DNA of 64,000 bases, taken from positions 2,467,297-2,531,296 of the forward strand of contig NZ_CP019936.1 of NCBI RefSeq assembly GCF_002009425.1. Reading direction: 5' to 3'. The notes under the pieces were generated by a model, which saw only the letters and a list, made by a program, of their open reading frames with translations, was not told the origin of the DNA and ran no database searches. A program made the position numbers and the translations under genes. Of the stretch, positions 36,139 through 45,197 are shown piece by piece; the stretch's first letter is position 1; the number at the start of each line of letters is the position of its first letter. The stretch comes from Thiosocius teredinicola (GTDB taxonomy: Bacteria > Pseudomonadota > Gammaproteobacteria > Chromatiales > Chromatiaceae).

Positions 36139-36606
36139 TCAATAGATCACTTTGCCGTACGTTGCCAATTCAAAAGCCGCGCCCATTTCGCGCGGCTCGA
36201 TATAGCGCGGTGAGTTATTGTAGTTGCCCCAGTGGCAAAGCTCATGTAACAAGGTTGCTCCAGCCACATATACCGCACTTCCTTTCGAATTGGCATCGGT
36301 GCTCGATCCCGAAGCTGATTCAAAGTCGGCTACGACTTGCGTGTGAACCTCAAGCGATCGCGGCTGCGACGCTCGGAAACAGCCATAGGCCTTGGGCACC
36401 CCACACTGACCGCCATGCAGATCGCGAATGACGATCGTTGGCGTTGCACCCCAAACCATGGCGGCCTGGAACTCCGCCAGCGAAATGTTCCCGTACTTCT
36501 TGAGATTGGCCATGATCTTGGGAACTCTGACCAGCTTGGGAAAGTCGTGTCTGACGTAGTGCGCAAACTTAGGATATGCGCTTTGATCAGCGGAAGATAA
36601 AATCAT
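36139..36606 (-). CDS. Putative zinc metallopeptidase (HExxH)
   Basis: 155 residues from the ATG at 36606, which has AAGGAA eight bases upstream; longer starts lack such a site. The motif LLHELCHWGNY places His121, Glu122 and His125 as zinc ligands and base. A later EPREMGAAFELATYG segment may give the third ligand and resembles HELxHW...E..FE..YG peptidase domains known from secreted effectors. No signal peptide is visible, so export, if any, needs a dedicated system. It is followed by two exported paralogues. Confidence 0.68.
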   Translation of the reverse strand: MILSSADQSAYPKFAHYVRHDFPKLVRVPKIMANLKKYGNISLAEFQAAMVWGATPTIVIRDLHGGQCGVPKAYGCFRASQPRSLEVHTQVVADFESASGSSTDANSKGSAVYVAGATLLHELCHWGNYNNSPRYIEPREMGAAFELATYGKVIY

Positions 36607-36828
36607 TGTCGGATTCCTTTCTCTTGGCATGCGCTCGCTGCTGCGAATCTTGTGCAATACAGCCAATTTCCGCGAGTCGCGATTTCCTTTCAAATTGCTG
36701 GTTTTGTTGCCAGCGCAAGCTCAGAACGATAAACCAATCGATCCCTTGATTCAAACCAACGCTCATACAAGTTGCTGACTGCGGGCAATACGTGAGAATC
36801 AAGACCTCGCCCAACCGCCGCACCCTTG

Positions 36829-37677
36829 CTAACTTTGTCGCGCTATCCAGTCGCGCGACCAAGTCGCCACCTGATCGCGCCAACGTGCCGTGGAAAACGT
36901 ATGGTCAGCTTCTTCGAGGCGCCTGACTTCGACCGCGGACGCCTTGAGCCATTGCCGCCAGGCAGTATGCTCGGCGACTCGGTTTTCGTATTCTTTTGCC
37001 GTCAGATCCTGGCCGCTGAGAATCAGCAACGTCCGTCCTTTGTAGCCCAGCTGTGCATCGCGCAAACGCTGCGGCAGCGGCCGCTTGTCGGCGCCTGCCT
37101 TGGCATCTTCACCGCCGCCAGAACGACTCTGACTTAGCTTGTTGGCGAAATCACGCATGGCACCACGTGCATTGAATTCGAAACGCAGCACCTTGCGCCA
37201 GAAGTCAGCACTCAACACGCGATTGAGATAGTAGTGCTTGATAAATGCCTGCGCCTCGCCCTCGAGTGTGCGCACCCAGGGGTTCAACGCGATCTGCCCC
37301 ACGATGCGCTCATCGTTCAGCGCGTAGAACGCATTCGCCGTCGCCGCGTCGCACAGACCCCATAGGACGATCTTCTGCAAACCATCGACCTCCGATAGAA
37401 AGCAATCGATCGCCGCCGCGATGTCCTCGCCCACGGCCTCGAAATCGCGCGCCGCACCGCTGCTGTCTCCCATGCCGCGGTAGTCGAAGCGCAAGACCGG
37501 GATGCCGGCCGCCGCCAGATCACGCGCCAGCAACACGAACTGTCGGTGGCTGCCGACCCGGTACTGCGGTCCGCCGACAACCAACAACAGACCGGTATCG
37601 GCTGCCGCAGTTGCCGGATGCAGGATGCCGAGCAACCGTTCGCCTTGGCATTCGATAAAGAGGGGTTTCTCTGCCAT
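36829..37677 (-). CDS. Alpha/beta hydrolase 1, exosortase A system-associated
   Basis: 282 residues from the ATG at 37677 (AGGG eight bases upstream; GTG at 37683 is the alternative). An alpha/beta hydrolase fold is shown by VLRFDYRGMGDSSG and the nucleophile elbow LWGLCDAATA, where Cys replaces Ser, and a C-terminal LEEADHTFS His. It resembles hydrolase 1 of exosortase A loci (TIGR03100). Cys nucleophiles suit thioester or acyl-transfer chemistry, fitting the acyl carrier protein nearby. Function unproven. Confidence 0.8.
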   Translation of the reverse strand: MAEKPLFIECQGERLLGILHPATAAADTGLLLVVGGPQYRVGSHRQFVLLARDLAAAGIPVLRFDYRGMGDSSGAARDFEAVGEDIAAAIDCFLSEVDGLQKIVLWGLCDAATANAFYALNDERIVGQIALNPWVRTLEGEAQAFIKHYYLNRVLSADFWRKVLRFEFNARGAMRDFANKLSQSRSGGGEDAKAGADKRPLPQRLRDAQLGYKGRTLLILSGQDLTAKEYENRVAEHTAWRQWLKASAVEVRRLEEADHTFSTARWRDQVATWSRDWIARQS

Positions 37678-37686
37678 CGCCACACC

Positions 37687-38490
37687 CTAGCCTGTGATGA
37701 ACTCGAGAACTTTATCGACGATCCCCGGGCACTGCGCGATCTCCTGGGTGGCCCAAAACTGGTCGCATGCCACCACCGCTGCTTCGATCGCAAGGCCTTC
37801 CTCGCGCCAGGCATCGACCAGGCGCTGGCTAACCGGCATCAAAGGCCGATCTGCCTCGGGCGCCAATTCCACCCAATTGACCGTCTGTACGTTGCCGAGC
37901 GACATGTTGCCCAACGCCAGTGTTTCGAGATCGGCAGCAAGCGTCGACGAGATACCGTATCCGGCAATCTCCAGTGTCTCGCCATCGGCGAGACGCTGCT
38001 TCAGCTCGGCGGCCGTCTCTTTTTGCTCGCCACCCAGCAGACCGCCAGCAAGACGCAGGCGCAACAACTGGGTAAGCTGCTGCCGGCCATCGGCGATCGG
38101 GTGCAAGAGGTTCAATGAGCGCACGGTGTGGCGGGAGACGGCATCGGCTGCCAACAGCGCGCCCGCACGCAGGCCGATCAGATCGATGGGCACGCTGGCA
38201 TTCAGCGCCTCGATCGCCTTATCGATATCGCTGCGCCAGATCGCCAGGGTCGCATCCGAGAAATCACCTTCACTGTCGCCGGTGCCGTACAGGTCCGGCA
38301 ACAACACCGCGTACCCTGCATCGGCCAGGCGTCGAACCAGCGCCGCGAGCACGTGCCGCGACTTGTTCATCTCTTCGCCGAACGGGGCGACGATCAAGGC
38401 GGCGGATTGTGGCTGAGATCCGTTCGACTGAATGTCGCCGACACACAGGATCCGGCCGGCGGCACCGTCGAGGAAGAAGGCCGAACGCAT
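37687..38490 (-). CDS. Alpha/beta hydrolase 2, exosortase A system-associated
   Basis: 267 residues. LLPDLYGTGDSEGDFSDA is the hydrolase strand-turn, but the elbow reads LIGLRAGALLAAD, with Arg where the nucleophile should be. This matches my recollection of the second exosortase-associated hydrolase group (TIGR03101) and implies a non-standard or non-catalytic role. It ends about nine bases before hydrolase 1 and is preceded by the acyl carrier protein, forming one operon. Confidence 0.78.
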   Translation of the reverse strand: MRSAFFLDGAAGRILCVGDIQSNGSQPQSAALIVAPFGEEMNKSRHVLAALVRRLADAGYAVLLPDLYGTGDSEGDFSDATLAIWRSDIDKAIEALNASVPIDLIGLRAGALLAADAVSRHTVRSLNLLHPIADGRQQLTQLLRLRLAGGLLGGEQKETAAELKQRLADGETLEIAGYGISSTLAADLETLALGNMSLGNVQTVNWVELAPEADRPLMPVSQRLVDAWREEGLAIEAAVVACDQFWATQEIAQCPGIVDKVLEFITG

Positions 38491-38501
38491 GAATTTACGG
38501 C

Positions 38502-38747
38502 TTAGAGTTTGCTTTGAACGAACGCCGTCAGGTTGCCGAGGGTTTCGAAGGTCTCGCCGGTGATGTCGTCGTCTTCAACGATGATGCCGAGTTGATCCTC
38601 CAACGCCGTGATGACGCTGACGACGGCCATCGAATCGAACTCGGGGATATTGCCGAGCAATGCCGTGTCCGGTTCCAACGTGGCTGTGCGGTCGCCCAGC
38701 TGCAGTACATCACCGACGATTTGCCGCACTTGTTCGAATGTCGCCAT
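38502..38747 (-). CDS. Acyl carrier protein
   Basis: 81 residues, acidic and helical. FDSMAVVSVITALEDQLG holds the Ser that would carry phosphopantetheine, in an E-F-D-S-M context typical of specialised carrier proteins rather than AcpP (DSL). It lies first in an operon with the two hydrolases. It is the likely partner of the AMP ligase at 32022. Confidence 0.88.
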   Translation of the reverse strand: MATFEQVRQIVGDVLQLGDRTATLEPDTALLGNIPEFDSMAVVSVITALEDQLGIIVEDDDITGETFETLGNLTAFVQSKL

Positions 38748-38941
38748 CAGAAATCAGATCCCATCGTGCTTCTAAAAGAGATTGGCCGCGCAGTATAGCA
38801 AAGCAGCGGACGTATTCGCGGTTGGGGCCGAAACTCCGCTGGTGCATAATCACGGGCCGAGTTGCCTGGCTTGGATACCAGGTGCCTTGCTGGGCGGGAT
38901 CATTTCGATCCGGGTTGGGTTTCCACGTTGAGGGACGTAGT

Positions 38942-40774
38942 TTGATCATTCCAGGTGTCGTCGGCCGGATTGCCGAATCCACACAGTCTTCGGCAGCCGA
39001 CGCCGCGTCGGAAGCATTGGCCGCACTCACCGACAACGGAAAGGCCAGCACAATCTCTGCGCCGGGTATCACAACCGCCGCAGTGTCCGGCTGGACTGTG
39101 CAGGAAGACGGCATTACCTGCGCGATCGCCGGCAACCTCGACTGGCTGGACTACGCTTTCGCCGATATCCAACTCAAGCGCGGTCCCGCGCATGCACTGA
39201 TGCAGGCTTACCGCAAGGCCGGTAAAGACCTGCTGAAAGCCCTGGGCGGAAGATTCGTGTTCGTTATCTGGGACAGCAACACACAGACGGCCATCGTCGC
39301 CTGTGATCGCTTCTGCCAGATGCCGTTGTACTGGGCCGAGGACGACGTCGGTGGACTGGTGTTCGGCCCCACGGCGACCGCGGTCAACCAACTGCTCGGC
39401 GCTCGCGGCTCCTTATCCGAGCAGGCGATCTTCAACTACCTGTATTTCCACATGGTGCCCGGACCACGCACGGTGTTTCAGGGTGTCAACAAACTGATGG
39501 CCGCGCATGCCTTGATCCGGCAGAACGGCGTGTGGCGTCCGATCCGTTATTGGGAGCCGGACTTTCGCGAGCGCGACGATGCCCCGATCGGCGAAGCCGC
39601 CGAAGAATTGCTCGGCTTGCTCGGCAGTGCCGTCGCCAAGCAGGCCAAAGGCGCCGATACCGGCGCTTTCCTGAGCGGCGGGCTCGACAGTTCGACCGTG
39701 TCCGGACTGCTCGCCAAACACCAGCCGAACCCCAAGACCTACTCCATTGGTTTCGATGCCGAGGGCTACGACGAGATCGCTTTCGCCAAGCTGGCCAGCG
39801 ACCGCTTCGGCACCGATTTCAAAACCTACTACGTCACCCCCGCCGACGTTCTCGAGGCTTTGCCGAAGATCGCCGATGCCTACGATGAACCGTTCGGTAA
39901 CTCGTCGGCTTTGCCCGCTTACTTCTGCGCCCGTTTCGCCGCCTCAGACGGTCGCGAACGCCTGCTGGCAGGCGATGGCGGCGATGAACTGTTCGCAGGC
40001 AACGAACGCTACCAGAAGCAGTCGGTCTTCGAGCGCTACGGCATCCTGCCGGGCTGGGCAAGGCGGGGTGTTCTCGAACCGCTGGTGTGCAAGGTGGCTC
40101 CCGACTCACTGCCGTTGATCGGCAAAGCCCGCAGCTATATCGAACAGGCCAATATTCCACTGCCCGATCGACTGCAGACCTACAACTTCCTGAACCGGTT
40201 GGGTGCACAGACCATCGTTCACGAGGCGTTGTGGCATTCGATCGATGGCGATACGCCACTCGAACTCGATCGCGACCTCTACGGGCACCCGCAAGGCGCA
40301 ACCCGTTTGAATCGCATGTTGTATCTCGATTGGCACCACACGCTGGCCGACAACGATCTGCGCAAAGTCAACCGCATGTGCCAGCTGGCAGGTATCGATG
40401 TCGAATATCCGATGCTGAACGACCGCGTGGTGGAGTTTTCGACGCGGGTCTCTTCCTCGCGCAAGATGCGCGGCAACCGCTTGCGCGATTTCTATAAGAA
40501 AGCAGTGGCGGATTTTCTGCCGGGCGAGATTATCGACAAGCCGAAGCATGGGTTCGGCCTGCCGTTCGGTGTCTGGATGGCCGAGCACCCCGGTCTGCAG
40601 GAGCTGGCCGCGGACAACCTCGAGCGCATGAAGCGCCGACGCTATGTCAAAGCGGATTTCATCGACGAGATCATGCGCCTGCACCGCGACCAACATGCCG
40701 GTTACTACGGCGAATTCATCTGGGTGCTGATCATGCTGGAGTTGTGGTTGACCGCGCAGGGTTACGAACCCTAA
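38942..40774 (+). CDS. Asparagine-synthase-like amidotransferase with degenerate glutaminase domain
   Basis: 610 residues from TTG 38942, six bases after GAGGGA. The synthase half is intact: FLSGGLDSSTVSGLLAKH (PP-loop) and LLAGDGGDELFAGNERYQ, with LDRDLYGHPQG.. and KHGFGLPFGVW near the end. The N-terminal glutaminase-like domain starts MIIPGVVGRIAES and lacks the Cys2 nucleophile, so it probably uses ammonia or another amine rather than glutamine. It should adenylate a carboxylate and form an amide. It is divergent from the acyl carrier protein operon and adjacent to polysaccharide genes. Confidence 0.82.
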   Translation: MIIPGVVGRIAESTQSSAADAASEALAALTDNGKASTISAPGITTAAVSGWTVQEDGITCAIAGNLDWLDYAFADIQLKRGPAHALMQAYRKAGKDLLKALGGRFVFVIWDSNTQTAIVACDRFCQMPLYWAEDDVGGLVFGPTATAVNQLLGARGSLSEQAIFNYLYFHMVPGPRTVFQGVNKLMAAHALIRQNGVWRPIRYWEPDFRERDDAPIGEAAEELLGLLGSAVAKQAKGADTGAFLSGGLDSSTVSGLLAKHQPNPKTYSIGFDAEGYDEIAFAKLASDRFGTDFKTYYVTPADVLEALPKIADAYDEPFGNSSALPAYFCARFAASDGRERLLAGDGGDELFAGNERYQKQSVFERYGILPGWARRGVLEPLVCKVAPDSLPLIGKARSYIEQANIPLPDRLQTYNFLNRLGAQTIVHEALWHSIDGDTPLELDRDLYGHPQGATRLNRMLYLDWHHTLADNDLRKVNRMCQLAGIDVEYPMLNDRVVEFSTRVSSSRKMRGNRLRDFYKKAVADFLPGEIIDKPKHGFGLPFGVWMAEHPGLQELAADNLERMKRRRYVKADFIDEIMRLHRDQHAGYYGEFIWVLIMLELWLTAQGYEP

Positions 40775-40792
40775 CCGACATCAGCGGCCATG

Positions 40793-40814
40793 AGCTCAGC
40801 AGCCTCGCTGAGCT
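40793..40814. terminator. Hairpin between convergent genes
   Basis: An 8-bp perfect stem (40793-40800 with 40807-40814) and 6-nt loop lie between the convergent amidotransferase and deacetylase genes. Only a short ATTT follows on the plus strand, so it is a weak terminator candidate. Confidence 0.4.
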
Positions 40815-40820
40815 ATTTGG

Positions 40821-41759
40821 CTATATCAAGCCGTAGTGACAGCGCCACAGGTCGATCGAGAATCGCGTGAGGTCGGTCTGCCAGGGCGTGAACCTCGGAA
40901 TGGCAAACGCATCGGTCTGTGCATCCATGGTTCCCCAATCGGTTGCCACCGCCGCGTCGAAACCGGCCTCGCGTACCAGCGCTGCGTGTTCAGTGCGATA
41001 GTCGTTGCCCAGCTTGCCGTTGGGATAGGCGAACAGGCGCAGTTCGCGCTGAATCTTGTCTTCAACCGCAGCCTTGCCGGATTCGATCTCGTTGCGCGCC
41101 TCGTCGGCCGGCAGCGACGCCAGGATCGGATGCGACACCGTGTGACCACCGATGGTTGCGACCGGTGAAGCCGCCATCGCCGCGAGTTGCCCGCTCGACA
41201 TCATGAGGTCGTCGGGCAGCCCGGACAGCTGGCCGACGAAGCCATCGACTTTGCGTTGGCGGATATCCGGTGACAGGTGCTTCCACGCCTTGATCAGGGA
41301 ATTGGCCGCCGCGCGGCGTGAGTCCCAGTCGGACACCTCGATATCCGGCACCTCGTCATCATCAACCTCGTACCGACCTTCTGGTAGCCTGCGCACCGCC
41401 TCGATCAGCGAATCGTTCCACATCCTGCCACCGTCGAGAAAACCGCTGGCGATAAAGAAGGTTGCCGGCGCCTGAAATTCTTCGAGGATCGGCAGGGCCA
41501 CGGTGCAATTATCCGCATAGCCATCGTCGAAGGTGATGCTGATTGTCCGCCCGCTGAGCCGGCCGTCACGCGCTTTGTTGACGGCGTCGGCGAGAGGAAT
41601 AATCTCGAAGTTCCTGGCCAGCATCGCGATCAACGAGCGAAACCACTCGGCCGTCGGCTCACCCGGACTCATCGGATCGCGCTCGCGCATCACGCGATGG
41701 AAGATCAGGGTGTGGTGCCGCGGTCGACGCATGGTAGCGCCGAGCAGCTTAGCGATCAC
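40821..41759 (-). CDS. Polysaccharide deacetylase (NodB-like)
   Basis: 312 residues. SITFDDGYADN is motif 1 with the catalytic and metal Asp, IGGHTVSHPIL motif 2 with the zinc His pair, and FAYPNGKLG motif 3. It removes acetyl groups from N-acetylated sugars, probably on the exopolysaccharide made by this locus. It starts at GTG, overlapping the stop of the ligase-like gene; an ATG at codon 10 is also possible. Confidence 0.87.
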   Translation of the reverse strand: MIAKLLGATMRRPRHHTLIFHRVMRERDPMSPGEPTAEWFRSLIAMLARNFEIIPLADAVNKARDGRLSGRTISITFDDGYADNCTVALPILEEFQAPATFFIASGFLDGGRMWNDSLIEAVRRLPEGRYEVDDDEVPDIEVSDWDSRRAAANSLIKAWKHLSPDIRQRKVDGFVGQLSGLPDDLMMSSGQLAAMAASPVATIGGHTVSHPILASLPADEARNEIESGKAAVEDKIQRELRLFAYPNGKLGNDYRTEHAALVREAGFDAAVATDWGTMDAQTDAFAIPRFTPWQTDLTRFSIDLWRCHYGLI

Positions 41760-43051
41760 ACCTCACCTCGTGAGGCCTGCAGCTGCTGCGCAAACGGCGG
41801 TTTTTTCGCGGCCCAGACACCTTCCCGCTTGAGAAATTGTTGTAGCAGCAGAATGATCGCCACCAAGTGCCACGGCAGGTCGAAATACGACAGGCTAAGG
41901 AAAGCGCCGCCGGTGCCATAGGCCACCAGACAGACCTGTATCATCCTCGCCAGATTCGCGGTCCATCGGTGTTCTTCCGACCTGTCGCCATATTTTATGA
42001 CCCCTCGGGCCACTAACCACCCGCCACCGAATATGAACATGAACATCGCAAACCCGATCCAGCCATGGTCGGCGATCACGCTGAAGTAGATACTGTGGGC
42101 CGCGTGGACGTCTTGCGGATCGGGCGCCCATAGCGCGAAGGTCTCATACGACCATGAATTCATCCCCACGCCGGTGATATTGGCGTTCGCTGCGTTTACC
42201 GAGTAGGTCCATGCGTTGATTCGACCCATCGCCGAGGCATCCTCCTCGTAGTTCTCGATCGTCGACATGCGATCGTGCCAGGACTGCGGCATGAACAGGA
42301 ACATCAAGGGCAGCAATGGGATGATGACCGCGGCCATGACGATTTTCTTATCGGATTTGAGCCACAGATACCCCGCAACACAGATGATGGCGAGAAATGC
42401 GCCACGCGACTGCGAGCCGATGACCGACAGCGTGATGAAAAACATGCCGAGCCACATGGCGGCCTTCAGCCAGGGGTTCGTCATTTCGTTACGCACGAGG
42501 TAATAGCCGAGCGGCAATACCATCAGCAGGGCGACGGCCAGGTGATTGTTGTCTTCGATGAAGCTAAAGGCAGGCCCCCAGACTCGCTCACCACCGCCGG
42601 TAAGCAGTGTGAATACCCCGCCCTTGATGCCGAAGAATCCAATCGAAAAATAGATCACCCAAACCATCAGCTTGATGCGTTCAGGTGTATTCATGATCAG
42701 CATCGTCAAAAAGATGATGAGCTGTATCTTGAACAGGCGTACGAATTCGCCCCAGGCCGCGTCGGCGTAGTAGCCGTTCAGCGACGTGATCGCGGCCCAG
42801 ATGATGAACATCACCCAGACCACGATGATGCCGCTCTTCGGCAGCCGCTTGGTCTCCTTGTCCATCAACAACGACGCGAACAGCACGATGGCAATCAGCT
42901 GCGCAAACGGAAAACTGTAGGCAGCACCCCAGGTGAGACGGTGCGGGTTCATATAGCTGAACCACGACCACATCAGCACCCCGATATAGGGATTGCGCAG
43001 CATGTACGGGATCATCCCGAACACGAACATGAACAGAATTATGTCGCGCAT
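41756..43051 (-). CDS. O-antigen-ligase-like (O-glycosylation ligase), exosortase A system-associated
   Basis: 431 residues with about ten membrane helices and a large periplasmic loop. The opening IPYMLRNPYIGVLMWSWFSY and the WzyC-like FIEDNNHLAVALLMVLPLG and GSQSRGAFLA segments fit the ligase family described with exosortase A (TIGR03097). It would polymerise or ligate sugar to lipid or protein outside the inner membrane. It is co-translated with the deacetylase. Confidence 0.85.
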   Translation of the reverse strand: MRDIILFMFVFGMIPYMLRNPYIGVLMWSWFSYMNPHRLTWGAAYSFPFAQLIAIVLFASLLMDKETKRLPKSGIIVVWVMFIIWAAITSLNGYYADAAWGEFVRLFKIQLIIFLTMLIMNTPERIKLMVWVIYFSIGFFGIKGGVFTLLTGGGERVWGPAFSFIEDNNHLAVALLMVLPLGYYLVRNEMTNPWLKAAMWLGMFFITLSVIGSQSRGAFLAIICVAGYLWLKSDKKIVMAAVIIPLLPLMFLFMPQSWHDRMSTIENYEEDASAMGRINAWTYSVNAANANITGVGMNSWSYETFALWAPDPQDVHAAHSIYFSVIADHGWIGFAMFMFIFGGGWLVARGVIKYGDRSEEHRWTANLARMIQVCLVAYGTGGAFLSLSYFDLPWHLVAIILLLQQFLKREGVWAAKKPPFAQQLQASRGEV

Positions 43052-43100
43052 TCAGACTCCAAACGCTGCGCGATCGACGCCTCCGACACCTTCGTCATCC

Positions 43101-43814
43101 TTACTCCCCAAACTCCTTCTTGATCTGGTCGAGGCTGGTGTGGCGCACGTCCTTGCCTTTCACGAAATAGATGACGTATTCAGAGATGTTGCAGCAACGA
43201 TCGCCGATACGCTCCAGCGCCCTCGCCGCCCAGATCAGATCGAGCACGCTCGGAATCGAACGTGGATCTTCCATCATGTAGGTCATGCTCTGGCGCATTG
43301 CACTCTCGTACTCGCGGTCGACCTGCACGTCTTCGTGCGCAACATCGATCGCAGCATCCACATCCATACGGGCAAACGCATCCAGGGCGCGGTGCAGCAT
43401 CTGCTGGACCTTGCTGCCCAGGTGGGCAATCTGCCCGAACAGGTTGCGGCCATGCTCGCCACTCGAGGCGCGAATCACCATGCGCGCGACGCGCTTGGCC
43501 TCGTCGCCAATGCGCTCGAGATCGGCAGTGGTCTTGATCACGGCCAGTACCAGGCGCAAATCGCTTGCGGTCGGTTGGCGCAGCGCCAGGATCTGAGTGC
43601 AGCGCTCGTCGATGTCGACGTCGTAGGCATTCACCTGGTAATCGTTGGAGACGACTTCTTCGGCAGCTTCAGACTCACCCTTGTTCAGCGCCGATATCGC
43701 AAGCTCAAGCTGTCTTTCGACCAGGCCGCCCATCGCCAATACGCGAGACCGGATTTCCTCCAGCTCGGCATTGAACTGCTGCGAATAATGGTGCTTCAGA
43801 TCGGAAGTCTCCAT
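43101..43814 (-). CDS. phoU: Phosphate transport regulator PhoU
   Basis: 237 residues from ATG 43814 (GAGGA five bases upstream). Two PhoU three-helix repeats are visible, each with the metal-binding E/D-x3-D pattern (DLERIGDEAKRVARM and ALERIGDRCCNISEYV). PhoU links the Pst transporter to PhoR to keep the regulon silent when phosphate is ample. It follows phoR by 87 bases. Confidence 0.94.
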   Translation of the reverse strand: METSDLKHHYSQQFNAELEEIRSRVLAMGGLVERQLELAISALNKGESEAAEEVVSNDYQVNAYDVDIDERCTQILALRQPTASDLRLVLAVIKTTADLERIGDEAKRVARMVIRASSGEHGRNLFGQIAHLGSKVQQMLHRALDAFARMDVDAAIDVAHEDVQVDREYESAMRQSMTYMMEDPRSIPSVLDLIWAARALERIGDRCCNISEYVIYFVKGKDVRHTSLDQIKKEFGE

Positions 43815-43901
43815 ATGATCCTCGTGAATCAATCAATTCTTCAAAAATTATCGGCGGTTATCGCGGATATTCACCCGGCAACGTGGTCGCTGCCGATTCT
43901 A

Positions 43902-45197
43902 TCAGCCCGACAGCCTGTTGGCCGGGAAATGACACAAGAAGCGGCTGCCCTCATCCAAATCACTCTCAACCTCGAGGGTCGCTTCGTGGCGGTTCAGCAC
44001 ATGTTTGACGATCGCCAATCCCAGGCCGGTACCGCCGCGTTCCCGCGAGCGCCCGGCGTCGACGCGGTAGAAGCGCTCGGTCAGTCGCGGGATGTGCTCG
44101 GAGGCTATGCCTTCGCCGCTATCTTCCACTTCGAGCACGGTTTCGCTGCCGCGATCGATCCAGCGCACGATGACCTCGCCGTCGGCCGGGGTGTGGTTGA
44201 CGGCGTTGACCACCAGGTTGGTCACCACGCTGCGCAGCTGTTTTTCATCGCCGAGCACGCGCCGTGCTGAGCCGATCTCAGTGCGTATCTCGGGCGTTTC
44301 CGGCGACAGGCCCTGACACTCGTCGGCCACCAGGCGCACCAGCCCAACCATGTCCACGGTGGTCTGCGTGTTGGATTTCGAATCGCTTTCCAGGCGTGCG
44401 AGCAACAGGAGGTCTTCGACGATCTGGCGCATGCGTGCCGCCTGCTGCCCCATCAGGTCCAGCGGTCGTGCAATCGATTCGCGCGATACGTTCTCGGCAT
44501 CCTGCAGGTTCTCAATGAAGCCGCTGATTACGGTCAGCGGTGTGCGCAATTCGTGCGACACGTTGGCCACGAAGTCCTTGCGCACCCGCTCCTGCTGCAG
44601 ACGATCGGTGATGTCTTGGGCCAACAACAGGTACTGCCCGTCGCCGTACGGCGCCAAGCGGACTTCGAGCTTGCGGTTCTTGTTGCCCGGCGCGGTAAGT
44701 TCGAGCGTTCGCGAGTAGTCCAGCTTCGCAATGAAGGCCGCAAGCTCGGGATGACGGAACAGATTGACCAGTTTCTGTCCGATATCCTTCGCCGCCTGTA
44801 GCCCCAGCAGGCGGCTGGCCGCGTCATTGAACCAGCGGATCGTACCGTCGGCCTCCAACGCTACGGTGGCATCCGGCAGCGCCGAGGTCGACGAAGCATA
44901 TTCGTTCACCAGCTTGGTCATGCGCGCATCGCGCTGCGCATGGCGTGACATCACGCGCGCAATCCGCGAGTAGATGTCGCCCCAAAGACCGAAATGGATG
45001 GGAATCTGCGAGGCCTGGGGATCACCCAGCCAGTAAGCCAGGCGTTGCAGGTTGAACAGGTTGCGGAAGGTATACGCCAGCAGCGCCAGCAGCAGAAACA
45101 GGTAGACTTGGTTGAAGACGGTGCCCGCAGCCCAGGCTACGAGAACAAGGACAACGATACGCCAGAATTCCTGAACCCAACCGGATCTGGCGTTCAA
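43902..45197 (-). CDS. phoR: Phosphate-sensing histidine kinase PhoR
   Basis: 431 residues. N-terminal membrane segment (about 10-40), PAS domain (LEADGTIRWFNDAASRLLG), HisKA with phospho-His in NVSHELRTPLTVISGF, and HATPase_c with DSGEGI and GGTGLGLAIVKH. Starts with TTG overlapping the phoB stop (TTGA), preceded by GTGAGG. It phosphorylates PhoB under phosphate limitation. Confidence 0.93.
   Translation of the reverse strand: MNARSGWVQEFWRIVVLVLVAWAAGTVFNQVYLFLLLALLAYTFRNLFNLQRLAYWLGDPQASQIPIHFGLWGDIYSRIARVMSRHAQRDARMTKLVNEYASSTSALPDATVALEADGTIRWFNDAASRLLGLQAAKDIGQKLVNLFRHPELAAFIAKLDYSRTLELTAPGNKNRKLEVRLAPYGDGQYLLLAQDITDRLQQERVRKDFVANVSHELRTPLTVISGFIENLQDAENVSRESIARPLDLMGQQAARMRQIVEDLLLLARLESDSKSNTQTTVDMVGLVRLVADECQGLSPETPEIRTEIGSARRVLGDEKQLRSVVTNLVVNAVNHTPADGEVIVRWIDRGSETVLEVEDSGEGIASEHIPRLTERFYRVDAGRSRERGGTGLGLAIVKHVLNRHEATLEVESDLDEGSRFLCHFPANRLSG

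Noticed and set aside
36587-36883. 98-codon minus-strand frame between hydrolase 1 and the metallopeptidase
   Set aside because: It overlaps both neighbours and has no recognisable features; the spacer more likely holds the cassette promoter.
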